This document shows positions 26,254 to 36,396 of a DNA stretch of 64,000 nt, piece by piece; positions within the stretch are counted from its first letter, which is position 1, and every line of letters starts with the position of its first letter. The notes below the pieces were generated by a model. The model was not told the DNA's origin, did not search any database, and was given only the letters and a program-made list of their open reading frames with translations. Made by a program: the position numbers and the translations under genes. This DNA comes from Acetobacterium wieringae (lineage in GTDB: Bacteria; Bacillota; Clostridia; Eubacteriales; Eubacteriaceae), in the NCBI RefSeq assembly GCF_001766835.1, contig NZ_LKEU01000024.1, forward strand, positions 57,290 to 121,289, read 5' to 3'.

Positions 26254-27807
26254 ATGAGCAGAATAGTGAAAATATTTGATACCACCCTTCGAGATGGGGA
26301 ACAGTCACCGGGTTGCAGTATGAACCTGAAAGAAAAATTAGAGATGGCGAAACAGCTCGAACGTCTGAAAATTGACGTCATTGAAGCCGGGTTTGCCATT
26401 GCATCTCCTGGTGATTTTGAATCGGTTCAACTGGTTGCCAATGAGATTAAAAATGCCACGGTGGCCAGTCTGGCCCGCAGTACCGAAAAAGACATTACTA
26501 CCGCCTACGAAGCCTTAAAAGGGGCGGTCAACCCCCGGATTCATTATTTTCTGGCAACCTCGGATATTCACATGGAATACAAACTGCGGATGTCCCCGGA
26601 CGCGGTGCTGGAAAAAGCCATTGCCATGGCCAAATTTGCCCGCAACCTGTGTGGCGAGGTGGAATTCTCTGCCGAAGATGCCTCCCGGACCCGACCGGAA
26701 TTCTTATACCAGGTGCTGGAAGGGGTAATCAATCAGGGGGTTACCATTGTCAATGTCCCTGATACGGTGGGTTATACCACCCCTGGTGAATACTTTAAAT
26801 TCATCGAGGGCATCCGCAACAACGTCCCCAACATCGACAAGGCCACCATTTCGGTTCATGTTCATAACGATCTGGGGCTGGGAGTGGCCAACTCCCTGGC
26901 GGCCATTCAGGCCGGGGCCGGTCAGGTGGAATGTACCGTTAATGGCATCGGCGAACGGGCCGGCAACGCCGCCCTGGAAGAAATTGTCATGGCCCTGAAA
27001 ACCCGCTATGACGTTTACCAGGTGGATACCAATATCGACACCACACAGATTTATCGTTCCAGTCGCTTGTTATCCAAGTTGACAGGGGTTCGCGTCCAGC
27101 CCAATAAAGCCATCGTCGGCGAAAATGCCTTTGCCCATGAATCCGGTATTCATCAGCATGGGATGATGGCCAATAAAGAAACCTATGAAATCATGACGCC
27201 GGAATCGATTGGCTTAAAAGAAAACAAAATGGTGCTGGGTAAACACTCTGGCAAGCATGCATTTGTTGATAAACTGACCTCGCTGGGTTATACCTTAAGT
27301 GATGAAGAAGTACTGGATTTATTCAATCAGTTCAAGGTTCTGGCGGATAAGAAAAAAGTTATAACTGATAAAGATATTCTGGCCTTGGTCGAACAAAAAC
27401 AATTGGCCATTCCCGAGGTTTATTCCCTGGATCGCTTTGTTATCAGCACCGGGAATACCATTTCCACCGCTGCCACCATCCGCTTACGGAAAAATGGTGA
27501 TCTGATCGAAGCGGTATCGCTGGCCGATGGACCGATCAGCGCCGGGTTTAAAGCCATCAGTGAATTGGTTGACTGTGAACTGACCCTGATTGATTATGGG
27601 GTGACCGCTGTTACCGATGGCACCGATGCCCAGGGTGAAGCCCAGGTAAAAATATCCGACGGCACCCATGTCTACCATGGCCGGGGACTCAGTACCGACA
27701 TTATCGATGCCAGCCTGAAAGCCTATGTTGACGCCGTAAACCAGATGCTTTACATAAAAGACAGTCAAAGCACAGAAACCCAGGAACAAGTAAGTTCAAA
27801 ACCGTGA
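26254..27807 (+). CDS. leuA: 2-isopropylmalate synthase
   Basis: First committed step of leucine synthesis: acetyl-CoA + 2-ketoisovalerate. 517 aa. The DRE-TIM barrel has DTTLRDGEQSPG at the N-terminus, HVHNDLGLGVANSLAA and the CTVNGIGERAGNAALEE metal/active-site segment (shown in parts), and NAFAHESGIHQHG. The C-terminal about 130 residues form the LeuA dimer/allosteric domain, so leucine feedback is likely. AGGAGGAG precedes the ATG. It is 203 bp after ilvC across a terminator, so it may be attenuated or have its own weak promoter. Confidence 0.97.
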   Translation: MSRIVKIFDTTLRDGEQSPGCSMNLKEKLEMAKQLERLKIDVIEAGFAIASPGDFESVQLVANEIKNATVASLARSTEKDITTAYEALKGAVNPRIHYFLATSDIHMEYKLRMSPDAVLEKAIAMAKFARNLCGEVEFSAEDASRTRPEFLYQVLEGVINQGVTIVNVPDTVGYTTPGEYFKFIEGIRNNVPNIDKATISVHVHNDLGLGVANSLAAIQAGAGQVECTVNGIGERAGNAALEEIVMALKTRYDVYQVDTNIDTTQIYRSSRLLSKLTGVRVQPNKAIVGENAFAHESGIHQHGMMANKETYEIMTPESIGLKENKMVLGKHSGKHAFVDKLTSLGYTLSDEEVLDLFNQFKVLADKKKVITDKDILALVEQKQLAIPEVYSLDRFVISTGNTISTAATIRLRKNGDLIEAVSLADGPISAGFKAISELVDCELTLIDYGVTAVTDGTDAQGEAQVKISDGTHVYHGRGLSTDIIDASLKAYVDAVNQMLYIKDSQSTETQEQVSSKP

Positions 27808-27823
27808 TAAGGGGGAAATGGGA

Positions 27824-29407
27824 ATGTCAGAAAAAATATTAGTCTTTGATTCAACCCTCAGAGATGGGGCCCAGGCCGAAGGAATATCTTTCTCGGTAGA
27901 AGACAAAATCCGGGTGGTTGAAACCCTGGATAAAATGGGAATTGATTACATTGAAGCCGGAAACCCCGGTTCCAACCCCAAAGATATTGAGTTTTTTAAT
28001 CGCATCAAAGGGATCCGCCTAAACCATGCTAAGTTAGTGGCTTTTGGCAGCACCCGCCGGGGGGGCATTGCCGTTGAGGATGATGCCAATCTCAAAGCGA
28101 TTCTGGAAACAGAAACCCCGGGGGTAGCTATTTTTGGCAAAAGCTGGACCTTTCACATTACTGATATCATCAAAACGACCCTGGCCGAAAATCTGAAAAT
28201 GATCGAAGAAACAATGGCCTATTTAAAAGCTCAAGGAAAAGATGTCACCTTTGATGCTGAGCATTTCTTTGACGGTTACAAAAACGACCCAAATTACGCT
28301 ATTGAAGCCCTGCTGGCGGCCCAGGAAGGGGGCGCCGATTGTCTGGCCCTCTGTGACACCAATGGCGGTACCCTGCCCTATGAAATTGAGAAAATTGTCA
28401 CTGACGTCCGCCAGAAATGTCGGATTCCCCTGGGGATTCATTGCCATAACGACAGTGGGCTGGCGGTGGCCAACTCACTGATGGCCGTTCACGCTGGTGC
28501 CCGTCAGGTTCAGGGAACCTTCCTGGGCTATGGCGAACGTTGCGGCAATGCCAATCTGGCCACCATTATCCCCAATCTCCAGCTAAAAATGGGTTTTCAG
28601 TGTCTGGCTGATGCGGAACTTCAAAAACTGACGTCTTCAGCGATTCGGATTGCCGAAATTTCCAATTATGCCCTGACCGGGCGGGAACCCTTTGTCGGTA
28701 AATCAGCCTTTGCCCACAAGGGTGGCATGCATATCGACGCCGTTATGAAAAATCCGGCTTCTTTTGAGCATGTCTCACCGGAAGCAGTCGGCAACGAACG
28801 GCGGATTCTGATGTCCGAAGTTTCCGGCCGTAGCACCATTATCCAGCTGATCAACGAGGTTGACCCGAGCCTGACCAAGAAGTCCGACGAAACCACCCGG
28901 GTGATGGATCGCATCAAAGAGCTGGAATACCAGGGCTATCAGTTTGAAGGGGCCGAAAGCAGCGTCAAACTGCTGATCCGCAAAGAGCTGGGGATGCACA
29001 AGCCATTTTTCACCCTGGAAGATTTCAAAACCATTGGTGAACAAACGCATACCAAAGAAGCCCTCAGTTCCTCAGCGGTGGTTAAAATCAACGTCGACGG
29101 TCAATCGGAAATCAATGCGGCTGAAGGGGATGGTCCGGTCAATGCCCTGGATAAGGCCCTCAGAAAAGCCCTGGAAGTCTTCTATCCCAAAATCAGCGAG
29201 GTCCGCCTGACCGACTTTAAGGTCCGGGTTATTGATTCCAAATCTGCCACTGCCTCCAAGGTTCGGGTGCTGATTGAAAGCTCTGATGGCGTGGACATCT
29301 GGACCAACGTCGGGGTTTCCACCGATATTATCGAAGCCAGTCTGATTGCCCTGATTGATTCCATTGAATATAAGCTACTTAGCGATGAAGAACGAGCTGC
29401 AAATTAA
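27824..29407 (+). CDS. cimA: (R)-citramalate synthase
   Basis: Condenses pyruvate and acetyl-CoA to citramalate, which gives a threonine-independent route to 2-ketobutyrate and isoleucine. 527 aa with DSTLRDGAQAEGISFSVEDK (CimA-type, not the SPG of LeuA), HCHNDSGLAVANSLMAV, GTFLGYGERCGNANL and AFAHKGGMHIDAV, and a C-terminal regulatory domain. ATG 27824 is preferred because AAGGGGG is 8 nt away; ATG 27818 is too close. It follows leuA by 16 nt. Confidence 0.94.
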   Translation: MSEKILVFDSTLRDGAQAEGISFSVEDKIRVVETLDKMGIDYIEAGNPGSNPKDIEFFNRIKGIRLNHAKLVAFGSTRRGGIAVEDDANLKAILETETPGVAIFGKSWTFHITDIIKTTLAENLKMIEETMAYLKAQGKDVTFDAEHFFDGYKNDPNYAIEALLAAQEGGADCLALCDTNGGTLPYEIEKIVTDVRQKCRIPLGIHCHNDSGLAVANSLMAVHAGARQVQGTFLGYGERCGNANLATIIPNLQLKMGFQCLADAELQKLTSSAIRIAEISNYALTGREPFVGKSAFAHKGGMHIDAVMKNPASFEHVSPEAVGNERRILMSEVSGRSTIIQLINEVDPSLTKKSDETTRVMDRIKELEYQGYQFEGAESSVKLLIRKELGMHKPFFTLEDFKTIGEQTHTKEALSSSAVVKINVDGQSEINAAEGDGPVNALDKALRKALEVFYPKISEVRLTDFKVRVIDSKSATASKVRVLIESSDGVDIWTNVGVSTDIIEASLIALIDSIEYKLLSDEERAAN

Positions 29408-29474
29408 CAAAGTAATCTAAATCATGTCTAGTTGGGGCGGTCATCTCTCCCTGAACATCGCCGTTAATTATTAA

Positions 29475-29550
29475 GCACAAGGGGACGGTTTTTCTTGTGT
29501 CAACTATCAATAATTTAACCGGAGGACACAAAAGAACCGTCCCCTTGTGC
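29475..29550. repeat. 76-bp palindromic repeat, family Q (perfect arms), between cimA and leuB
   Basis: GCACAAGGGGACGGTT (29475-29490) and AACCGTCCCCTTGTGC (29535-29550) are perfect 16-bp inverted arms around an AT-rich middle with TTGTGTCAAC and GGAGGACACAAAAG. The same element recurs at 38828-38903, and as a 63-bp tandem array at 34484-34753. This sequence type is widespread in Firmicutes and often associated with RAYT-like or IS200-type transposases; none is in this window. Confidence 0.85.
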
Positions 29551-29596
29551 GACCACAATTTATAAAATAAAAACTGAAACATAACGAGGAGAACAA

Positions 29597-30658
29597 ATGA
29601 ATTATAAAATAGCCGTAATTCCCGGTGACGGGATCGGCCCTGAAATTGTTGGGGCCAGTATCAAAGTTTTAGATAAAATTGCCGAAAAATTTAACCATAC
29701 TTTTGACTATACCGAGGTTCTGGCCGGTGGTGCCGCCATCGATGCTTGTGACAACCCATTACCCCAGGAAACCGTGGACATTTGTCTGGCCAGTGACGCC
29801 GTGCTGTTGGGTGCCCTGGGTGGGCCTAAATGGGACAACCTACCGGGAGATAAACGACCCGAAGCCGGTCTGCTGGGGCTGCGAAAAGCCCTGGGCCTCT
29901 ATGCCAACCTGCGACCAGCGATTCTTTATCAGGAACTCAAAGCCGCCTGTCCGTTAAAACCGGAAATCATCGGTGAGGGTCTGGATATCATGGTCGTCCG
30001 GGAGCTGACTGGCGATGTCTATTTCGGCGAAAAAGGCCGAGAAGGCGATTTTGCGGCCTGGGATATCATGAAATACACCCGGCCGGAAGTGCTGCGAATT
30101 GCCAAAAAGGCCTTTGAAATTGCCATGAAGCGTGATAAAAAAGTCACCAATGTCGACAAAGCCAATGTTCTGGAAGTTTCCCGCTTCTGGCGCAGTTGTG
30201 TGGAAGAAGTGGCCAAAGACTATCCCGAGGTCGAACTGAACCATTTATATGTGGATAACGCTGCGATGCAACTGGTTATCAACCCCAAACAGTTTGACGT
30301 CATTGTCACCGGCAACCTGTTCGGCGATATCTTATCCGACGAAGCCAGCATGATCACCGGTTCCATCGGGATGCTGCCATCCGCCAGCATGGCTGACGGC
30401 AAATTCGGGATGTTTGAACCGATTCATGGTTCGGCTCCGGATATTGCCAATCAGGACAAAGCCAACCCGATTGCCACCATCGTTTCGGTAGCGATGATGC
30501 TGCGCTATTCTCTGGATCTGACTACCGAAGCCGATGCCATCGAAGCCGCTGTTCAAAAAACCCTGTCCCAGGGCTACCGCACCGGTGATATCTTCAGTGA
30601 AGGGATGACCCTGGTTGGCACCGTTGAAATGGGCCAGAAAATAATCGAAAACCTTTAG
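29597..30658 (+). CDS. leuB: 3-isopropylmalate dehydrogenase
   Basis: NAD-dependent oxidation and decarboxylation of 3-isopropylmalate in leucine synthesis; in some organisms the enzyme also acts on the citramalate-derived methylmalate. 353 aa. [10 protein letters not shown], the substrate Arg segment, [18 protein letters not shown] and [19 protein letters not shown] are all intact. AACGAGGAG precedes the ATG. The isomerase genes leuC and leuD, normally beside it, are not in the window. Confidence 0.97.
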   Translation: MNYKIAVIPGDGIGPEIVGASIKVLDKIAEKFNHTFDYTEVLAGGAAIDACDNPLPQETVDICLASDAVLLGALGGPKWDNLPGDKRPEAGLLGLRKALGLYANLRPAILYQELKAACPLKPEIIGEGLDIMVVRELTGDVYFGEKGREGDFAAWDIMKYTRPEVLRIAKKAFEIAMKRDKKVTNVDKANVLEVSRFWRSCVEEVAKDYPEVELNHLYVDNAAMQLVINPKQFDVIVTGNLFGDILSDEASMITGSIGMLPSASMADGKFGMFEPIHGSAPDIANQDKANPIATIVSVAMMLRYSLDLTTEADAIEAAVQKTLSQGYRTGDIFSEGMTLVGTVEMGQKIIENL

Positions 30659-30693
30659 AAATTTCTGAACGAACATAAATTTCGGTTTGTAGT

Positions 30694-30793
30694 GGCGGTT
30701 GTCAACCGCCTGCCGCCCCGGTAATTCAAATCAAAAAATATTTATTTTGTAGGGGCGAGGGTCTGACCCCTTGGTCATCCGTGATCGCCCGCA
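30694..30793. repeat. Short hairpin plus 45-bp repeat (family R, copy 1) before ilvD
   Basis: GGCGGTT-gtc-AACCGCC (30694-30710) is a small hairpin. Positions 30749-30793 are identical to 32555-32599 after ilvD and contain GGGTCTGACCCC and GGTCATCCGTGATCGCC. There is no ORF and no T-run. Confidence 0.8.
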
Positions 30794-30846
30794 CCCTCAA
30801 TTCGAGTTATTAGAAAATATCAAAACCATAACAGAAAGGATATCAA

Positions 30847-32511
30847 ATGAAAAGTGATCGTGTAAAAAAAGGCGTCGAAACAACGCCGCAACGTTCTTTA
30901 TTCAAAGCGATGGGTTATATCGACGAAGAACTGGAGCAACCTTTAATCGGGGTGGTCAATTCCTTTAATGAAATTATTCCCGGTCATATCCATTTAAATA
31001 CCATCACCAAAGCGGTCAAGGAAGGCGTTCGCATGGCTGGGGGAACCCCCATCGAATTCCCGGCTATCGGGGTATGCGATGGCATCGCCATGGGTCATGT
31101 CGGGATGAAATATTCCCTGGCGTCCCGGGAACTGATTGCTGATTCCATCGAAATCATGGCCACCGCTCATTCCCTTGATGCGCTGGTTTTGATTCCCAAC
31201 TGCGATAAGGTGGTTCCCGGCATGCTGATGGCCGCCGCCCGGCTCAATATTCCCGCCGTGGTGGTCAGTGGTGGTCCGATGCTGACCGGTAAAGCGGTGG
31301 GTCAGAAAGACACCGACTTAAATACTGCCTTTGAAGCGGTGGGGGCTTATAACGCTGGTAAAATTGACGAAAAAGAGCTGAAATCCTTTGAGGACTCGGT
31401 TTGCCCTGGCTGCGGGTCCTGCTCGGGAATGTTCACTGCCAACAGCATGAACTGCCTGACTGAAGTGTTGGGGATGGGATTGCCTGGCAACGGCACTATT
31501 CCCGCCGTTTTTGCTGAACGGGTCCGATTGGCTAAAAAAGCCGGGATTCAGGTCATGGAAATGTGGAAACGGGACATCAAACCCCGGGATATTATGACCG
31601 ATGCCAACTTCAGAAATGCCCTGGCCTGTGATATGGCCCTGGGCTGTTCGACCAATAGTATCTTGCATTTGCCAGCCATTGCCAATGAAGCCGGGGTCTG
31701 CATTGATCTTCAGGAAGTCAACGAGATTTCCGCCAAAACCCCCCACCTGTGCAAACTGGCCCCGGCCGGAAATCACCATCTGGAAGATCTATACTTTGCC
31801 GGTGGCATTCAGGCCGTGATGAAAAGCCTGGCCGATGCCGATCTGATCGATACCAGTTTAATGACGGTGACCGGCAAAACCATTGCTGAAAACCTGACCG
31901 GTGTCTACAATAAAAACCAGGAAGTCATCCGTCCACTGACCAATCCCTACAGCCCCACCGGTGGACTGGCGGTGCTCTTTGGTAACCTGGCCCCGGATGG
32001 TGGTGTGGTCAAACAAGGGGCCGTGGCACCGGAAATGTTAAAGCACGAAGGCCCAGCCCGGGTGTTTAACTCCGAAGAAGAAGCGACCGCTGCCATCAAA
32101 GCCGGTAAAATTGTGGCCGGTGACGTGGTGGTGATCCGTTATGAAGGCCCCAAAGGCGGCCCGGGAATGCGGGAAATGTTGTTCCCAACCTCGGCCATCG
32201 CCGGCATGGGACTGGATAAGGATGTTGCCTTAATCACAGATGGACGTTTCTCGGGTGCCACCCGGGGCGCCTGTATTGGTCATGTTTCGCCGGAAGCGGC
32301 GGCGGGTGGCACCATCGGTTTGATTGAAGAGGGCGACATCATTGCCATCGATATTGTCAACCGTTCTCTGGCCGTAAAGGTGGACGATGCCGTTCTGGCT
32401 CAGCGTAAAGCTGCCTGGGTACCGCTGGAACCCAAGATCAAAACCGGTTATCTGTCCCGCTACGCCCGACTGGTAACCTCCGCCTCCACCGGCGCCGTCT
32501 TTGAAAAATAA
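30847..32511 (+). CDS. ilvD: Dihydroxy-acid dehydratase
   Basis: Fe-S dehydratase of valine/isoleucine synthesis, 554 aa. Cluster cysteines are seen in [10 protein letters not shown] and [17 protein letters not shown], together with the family segments [15 protein letters not shown] and [19 protein letters not shown] precedes the ATG. It is the direct client of Fe-S assembly (smsCB). It is flanked on both sides by copies of the same 45-bp repeat. Confidence 0.98.
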   Translation: MKSDRVKKGVETTPQRSLFKAMGYIDEELEQPLIGVVNSFNEIIPGHIHLNTITKAVKEGVRMAGGTPIEFPAIGVCDGIAMGHVGMKYSLASRELIADSIEIMATAHSLDALVLIPNCDKVVPGMLMAAARLNIPAVVVSGGPMLTGKAVGQKDTDLNTAFEAVGAYNAGKIDEKELKSFEDSVCPGCGSCSGMFTANSMNCLTEVLGMGLPGNGTIPAVFAERVRLAKKAGIQVMEMWKRDIKPRDIMTDANFRNALACDMALGCSTNSILHLPAIANEAGVCIDLQEVNEISAKTPHLCKLAPAGNHHLEDLYFAGGIQAVMKSLADADLIDTSLMTVTGKTIAENLTGVYNKNQEVIRPLTNPYSPTGGLAVLFGNLAPDGGVVKQGAVAPEMLKHEGPARVFNSEEEATAAIKAGKIVAGDVVVIRYEGPKGGPGMREMLFPTSAIAGMGLDKDVALITDGRFSGATRGACIGHVSPEAAAGGTIGLIEEGDIIAIDIVNRSLAVKVDDAVLAQRKAAWVPLEPKIKTGYLSRYARLVTSASTGAVFEK

Positions 32512-32554
32512 AAAAATACAAAAACTGATAATAAACAAACCTGAATTCTGGTTC

Positions 32555-32599
32555 GTAGGGGCGAGGGTCTGACCCCTTGGTCATCCGTGATCGCCCGCA
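32555..32599. repeat. 45-bp repeat, family R, copy 2, after ilvD
   Basis: Identical to 30749-30793 in the same orientation. It lies between ilvD and ilvB, with an internal short palindrome GGGTCTGACCCC. Confidence 0.8.
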
Positions 32600-32651
32600 A
32601 ACGACCTGATAAGCTAACCAATCTCAACCAAAACAGAAAGGAAGTGAAGAT

Positions 32652-34313
32652 TTGAATAACAAAGAATTATTATTAGGGTCGGAAATCACCGTCCGCTGTC
32701 TGGAAGAACAGGGCATCAAACATGTCTTTTCATTCCCCGGCGGGGTGGTCATTCCATTATTTGATGCCTTCTACCGACTCGACCATGATATTACCGAAAT
32801 TGGCCCCTGTCATGAACAAAATGGGGTTCATGCCGCCGACGGCTATGCCCGAACCAGTGATACGGTGGGGGTCGCCATTACCACCTCCGGCCCCGGCGCA
32901 ACCAATGCCATCACTGGGATTGCCAATGCCTATTTGGATTCAGTGCCGCTGGTTGTCATCACCGGGCAGGTGGCTTCACCTTTGCTGGGCAAGGATTCCT
33001 TCCAGGAAATTGACATCACCAGCGTGACCATGCAAATTACCAAGCATAATTATCTGGTCACCAAGGTAGAAGACCTGGCCGACACCATCCGGGAGGCCTT
33101 TGTGATTGCCCAATCGGGACGGCCCGGCCCGGTTGTAATCGATATTCCCAAGGACATCTTCCTGGCTAAAACCGAATACCAGAAAATGTTTATCCCCAAG
33201 TTGCGCCAGATCTATCCGGACATCAAGGAATCAAAGATTTTAGAAGCGGTAACCGCTATTAACAAGGCCCAGCGACCAATGATCTATGCCGGTGGCGGGG
33301 TGCTTAAATCCAAGGCTCATGAAGAACTGCTGGCCTTTGCCGAAAAATCCGGCATTCCGGTGGCCAACTCGCTGATGGGCCTGGGGGGCATTCCCCGGGA
33401 TCACGAGCTGTCGATGGGTATGGTGGGGATGCACGGCTTCCAGGAAACCAATCTGGCGGTTATCAATTCCGATCTGCTGATCGCCATCGGCGCCCGCTTC
33501 AGCGACCGGGTCACCGGTAACTGCGATGCCTTTGTCCGCAATAAAACGATCATCCATATCGATGTGGATCCCACTGAGTTTGCCAAAAATATTCCCGCCG
33601 AAATTCAGATTCAGGGCAATATCAAAGATGTGCTGCCACTATTGACCAAAGACATTGAAGAAAAGACCTATCCGGAGTGGTATAAAAGAATTAAAGAATG
33701 GGTTATTCCCTGTGCCGAAAAAGGGGATTACCACCCCAAGAATATTCTTAACACCATCAACGCCGCTTACCCGGAAGCCTTTGTGGTCACCGAGGTGGGC
33801 CAGCATCAGATGTGGGTGGGCCAATACTGGAACGTCAAGCGTCCGGCTCAGTTTATTACCTCCGGCGGTTTAGGCACCATGGGCTATGGACTGGGGGCAT
33901 CCATCGGCGTTAAACTGGCCAATCCCGATGCCGATGTGCTGCTGGTGGCTGGTGACGGCAGTTTCCGGATGAACTGTCAGGAGCTGATCACCGTCAGCAA
34001 GTATAAGATTCCCTTAAAAATCTTCCTGTTTGACAACGAATCATTAGGGATGGTCCGGCAATGGCAGAAGCTCTTTAGCGACAAACGCTATGCCCAAACC
34101 GACATCGTTCAATGTACCGACTACATCATGCTGGCAGCTGCCAGTGGGATTCCCGGCTACAAAGTCACCAACATGGACGAACTGAATCAGACACTGGAAG
34201 CAATCAAAGATCAACCGGGCCCCTTACTGGTCCACGTCAAGATCTCCAACGAAGAAGGGGTTTACCCGATTGTCCCAGCTGGCTGTGCCATCGACGAGAT
34301 TTATTACGAATAA
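32652..34313 (+). CDS. ilvB: Acetolactate synthase, large catalytic subunit
   Basis: ThDP enzyme making acetolactate or acetohydroxybutyrate, 553 aa. The catalytic Glu region is CHEQNGVHAADGYAR, the ThDP/Mg motif is GDGSFRMNCQEL, and TSGPGATNAITGIANA is present. The start is TTG, set by AAAGGAAGTGAAG. No ilvN/ilvH regulatory-subunit gene follows; the operon ends here with a strong terminator. The enzyme thus either finds its small subunit elsewhere or works without one. Confidence 0.96.
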   Translation: MNNKELLLGSEITVRCLEEQGIKHVFSFPGGVVIPLFDAFYRLDHDITEIGPCHEQNGVHAADGYARTSDTVGVAITTSGPGATNAITGIANAYLDSVPLVVITGQVASPLLGKDSFQEIDITSVTMQITKHNYLVTKVEDLADTIREAFVIAQSGRPGPVVIDIPKDIFLAKTEYQKMFIPKLRQIYPDIKESKILEAVTAINKAQRPMIYAGGGVLKSKAHEELLAFAEKSGIPVANSLMGLGGIPRDHELSMGMVGMHGFQETNLAVINSDLLIAIGARFSDRVTGNCDAFVRNKTIIHIDVDPTEFAKNIPAEIQIQGNIKDVLPLLTKDIEEKTYPEWYKRIKEWVIPCAEKGDYHPKNILNTINAAYPEAFVVTEVGQHQMWVGQYWNVKRPAQFITSGGLGTMGYGLGASIGVKLANPDADVLLVAGDGSFRMNCQELITVSKYKIPLKIFLFDNESLGMVRQWQKLFSDKRYAQTDIVQCTDYIMLAAASGIPGYKVTNMDELNQTLEAIKDQPGPLLVHVKISNEEGVYPIVPAGCAIDEIYYE

Positions 34314-34329
34314 AAAGAGACCGAAAAAA

Positions 34330-34363
34330 AAATCACCGTGAGCTTAGCATCACGGTGATTTTT
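34330..34363 (+). terminator. Terminator of the ilv-leu operon
   Basis: AAATCACCGTGA-gcttagca-TCACGGTGATTT, a 12-bp stem with T-rich end, 16 nt after ilvB. Confidence 0.93.
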
Positions 34364-34483
34364 ACTTCCGACAATTTAAAAAAAAGTTGCTTCAAATGAT
34401 TTATTCATATATACTTTTAAAGGACGAATTCAATTAAGCAAAATTAAGCACTTGCGAGACACAACGGACAATGTGTCAATAAA

Positions 34484-34753
34484 GCACAGGGGGATGGTTC
34501 TTCTTGTGTCAACATTAATTATTTACCGGAGTGCATAAGGGAACAAGCCCAGGGGGATGGTTTTTCTTGTGTCAACAGCAATTATTTACCGGAGTGCATA
34601 AGATGACAAGCCCAGGGGGATGGTTTTTCTTGTGTCAACAGCAATTATTTACCGGAGTGCATAAGATGACAAGCCCAGGGGGACGGTTTTTCTTGTGTCA
34701 ACATTAATTATTTACCGGAGGACACAAAAGAACCGTCCCCCAGTGCGACCCTG
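34484..34753. repeat. 63-bp tandem array of family Q repeats
   Basis: Four head-to-tail units begin at CAGGGGGATGG or CAGGGGGACGG: 34487, 34550, 34613 and 34676, a constant 63-bp period. Each has TTCTTGTGTCAAC, an AT-rich middle and ACCGGAGTGCATAAG. The last unit ends with the complete right arm (AAAGAACCGTCCCCC). The 485-bp gap between ilvB and the polysaccharide locus is mostly this array; nothing coding is visible. Confidence 0.88.
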
Positions 34754-34798
34754 TGCGACCCCTGTGCGCCAAAAATGTATAAAAGAAGGGAATTGTGA

Positions 34799-35497
34799 AT
34801 GGAAGAAATAAGCTTAAGAGAGATACTGGATCTATTACAGGAAAATTGGAAGATGATTGTCATCATTACCCTGGTTCTGGTAGGGCTGGCAGCAGCGGTC
34901 ACGCTGTTTTTTATTGACAAAACATATAACAGCAGCACCACCCTGATTGTAGGCCGACCCGAAGGTTATACCAGTACCGTTTCGGATACAGCCAATGAAT
35001 TGCGGATCAATCAGCAACTGGTTGGAACCTACAGCGAAATTGCCAAAAGCAAGTCAGTCATGACAGAGGTGAACTCAGCCTTGAATTTAGGACTCAGCGA
35101 TGGACAGCTGGCCGAAATGATCACCGTTTCCACCGTCAATGATACCGAGTTGATAAAAATCAGCGTGACCTCAGAAGACCCGGTGCTGGCGGCATCGATT
35201 GCCAACAAAACTGCCGAAAAATTTATGACCAACGTGGCCGAACTGATGAAGATCAATAACCTTCAAATTGTCGATGAAGCCGTTGTGAACAGTGCCCCGG
35301 TGGGCCCCAATTTAAAGCTTAACATGGCCATTGCCTTTCTGATGGGAATTATCTGCAGTGTGGGTATCATCTTTGTGAAAGAAGCCTTGAACACCACTGT
35401 TAAAACCATCGATCAGCTTAAAAAACTGGCTGACGATGTGTCAATCATTGGTGTGATCCCAGAATGTGACGAATTGACATTAAAGGGAGGAAATTAA
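34799..35497 (+). CDS. Wzz/CpsC-type chain-length and kinase-activating membrane protein
   Basis: Polysaccharide co-polymerase of 232 aa. A short cytoplasmic N-terminus (LREILDLLQENWK), TM1 (about 20-40), an extracellular Wzz domain, TM2 (about 178-198) and a cytoplasmic tail that activates the BY-kinase are seen, as in CpsC/YwqC/CapA. The proline-rich Wzz signature before TM2 is SAPVGPNLKLN. AAGGGA precedes the ATG. The stop overlaps the kinase start (taATG). It is the first gene of the Wzx/Wzy-type locus. Confidence 0.9.
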   Translation: MEEISLREILDLLQENWKMIVIITLVLVGLAAAVTLFFIDKTYNSSTTLIVGRPEGYTSTVSDTANELRINQQLVGTYSEIAKSKSVMTEVNSALNLGLSDGQLAEMITVSTVNDTELIKISVTSEDPVLAASIANKTAEKFMTNVAELMKINNLQIVDEAVVNSAPVGPNLKLNMAIAFLMGIICSVGIIFVKEALNTTVKTIDQLKKLADDVSIIGVIPECDELTLKGGN

Positions 35498-36306
35498 TGC
35501 AAAAGACAATTGTTACACATTTAACCCCAAAGTCCCCCGTTTCTGAAGCCTTTCGGAACATGCGGACCAATATATTGTTTTCTGATATCGATAATGAACG
35601 GAAGGTTCTGGCCATTACCAGCAGCGGTGGCAGTGAGGGAAAAACCACTATCCTGGCTAATTATGGGGTGACCCTCTGTCAAAGCGGCAAGCGGGTCTTA
35701 ATTGTCGACTGTGATTTGCGAAAACCGCAGGTTCATCGGCGTTTTGAGCTGGATAATACCACCGGTTTAACTAATCTGTTATTAAAAGAAATTAAAACCG
35801 TCGACGCTTTCCGGCGAATTGAAGTCCCCAATCTTTTTGCTATTTCCGCCGGACCGATTCCCCCCAATCCTTCAGAAATTCTGGCCAGCCGCCGGATGGC
35901 AGAAGTAATCGCTGAATTAAAGCTGCACTTTGATTATATCCTGCTGGATACACCGCCCTTGGGGATGGTCACCGATGCCGCTGTTTTAAACCCGGTGGTT
36001 GACGGCTATATTGTACTGGCGTCACTGGGATCGGTACACCGGGATGGGTTACTCCATGTGTTGGACACTTTGTCAAAAATCAATGCACACGTGGTTGGCA
36101 TTGTAGCAAACAAGGTACCGGTATCAAAAAGATTTTCCAAATACGGTTACTATAGCGCTTATGGTTATTATGGCGATGAAAGCAAATCGGACAAAAAAGC
36201 TAAAAAAGAAAAGAAAAGATGGGGTAAAGCAATCAGTAAGCCCAGCAGTGAACCAATGATTGAGCAGAATTTTGAACAGAAAGCTGAACCTGTCAGCATT
36301 GACTAG
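35497..36306 (+). CDS. Bacterial tyrosine kinase of polysaccharide export (CpsD/YwqD type)
   Basis: 269-aa BY-kinase that autophosphorylates on a C-terminal tyrosine cluster and tunes chain length with its CpsC partner. Walker A SGGSEGKTT, Walker A' VLIVDCDLRKP and Walker B YILLDTPPLG are present. The Tyr cluster KYGYYSAYGYYGDE is near residue 210. The kinase continues with a charged Lys/Glu-rich tail of about 40 residues after the cluster, longer than usual. The matching phosphatase (CpsB type) is encoded 6 kb downstream at 42620. Confidence 0.92.
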   Translation: MQKTIVTHLTPKSPVSEAFRNMRTNILFSDIDNERKVLAITSSGGSEGKTTILANYGVTLCQSGKRVLIVDCDLRKPQVHRRFELDNTTGLTNLLLKEIKTVDAFRRIEVPNLFAISAGPIPPNPSEILASRRMAEVIAELKLHFDYILLDTPPLGMVTDAAVLNPVVDGYIVLASLGSVHRDGLLHVLDTLSKINAHVVGIVANKVPVSKRFSKYGYYSAYGYYGDESKSDKKAKKEKKRWGKAISKPSSEPMIEQNFEQKAEPVSID

Positions 36307-36330
36307 CAGATCATAAAATCAATACAATAG

Positions 36331-36360
36331 TTGACATGAGCTCAGTTAAAATGCTAGAAT
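36331..36360 (+). promoter_or_regulatory. Promoter of the sortase module
   Basis: TTGACA (36331-36336), 18-bp spacer, TAGAAT (36355-36360), 36 bp before the next ATG. It suggests the sortase module is transcribed independently of the kinase genes. Confidence 0.65.
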
Positions 36361-36396
36361 AACTCAACAATCATTAAAAACACGAAGGAGGGTTTA

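Noticed and set aside
34484..34753. CRISPR-like array
   Set aside because: The whole 63-bp unit repeats without variable spacers, and no cas genes are nearby; it is a tandem copy of a palindromic element.
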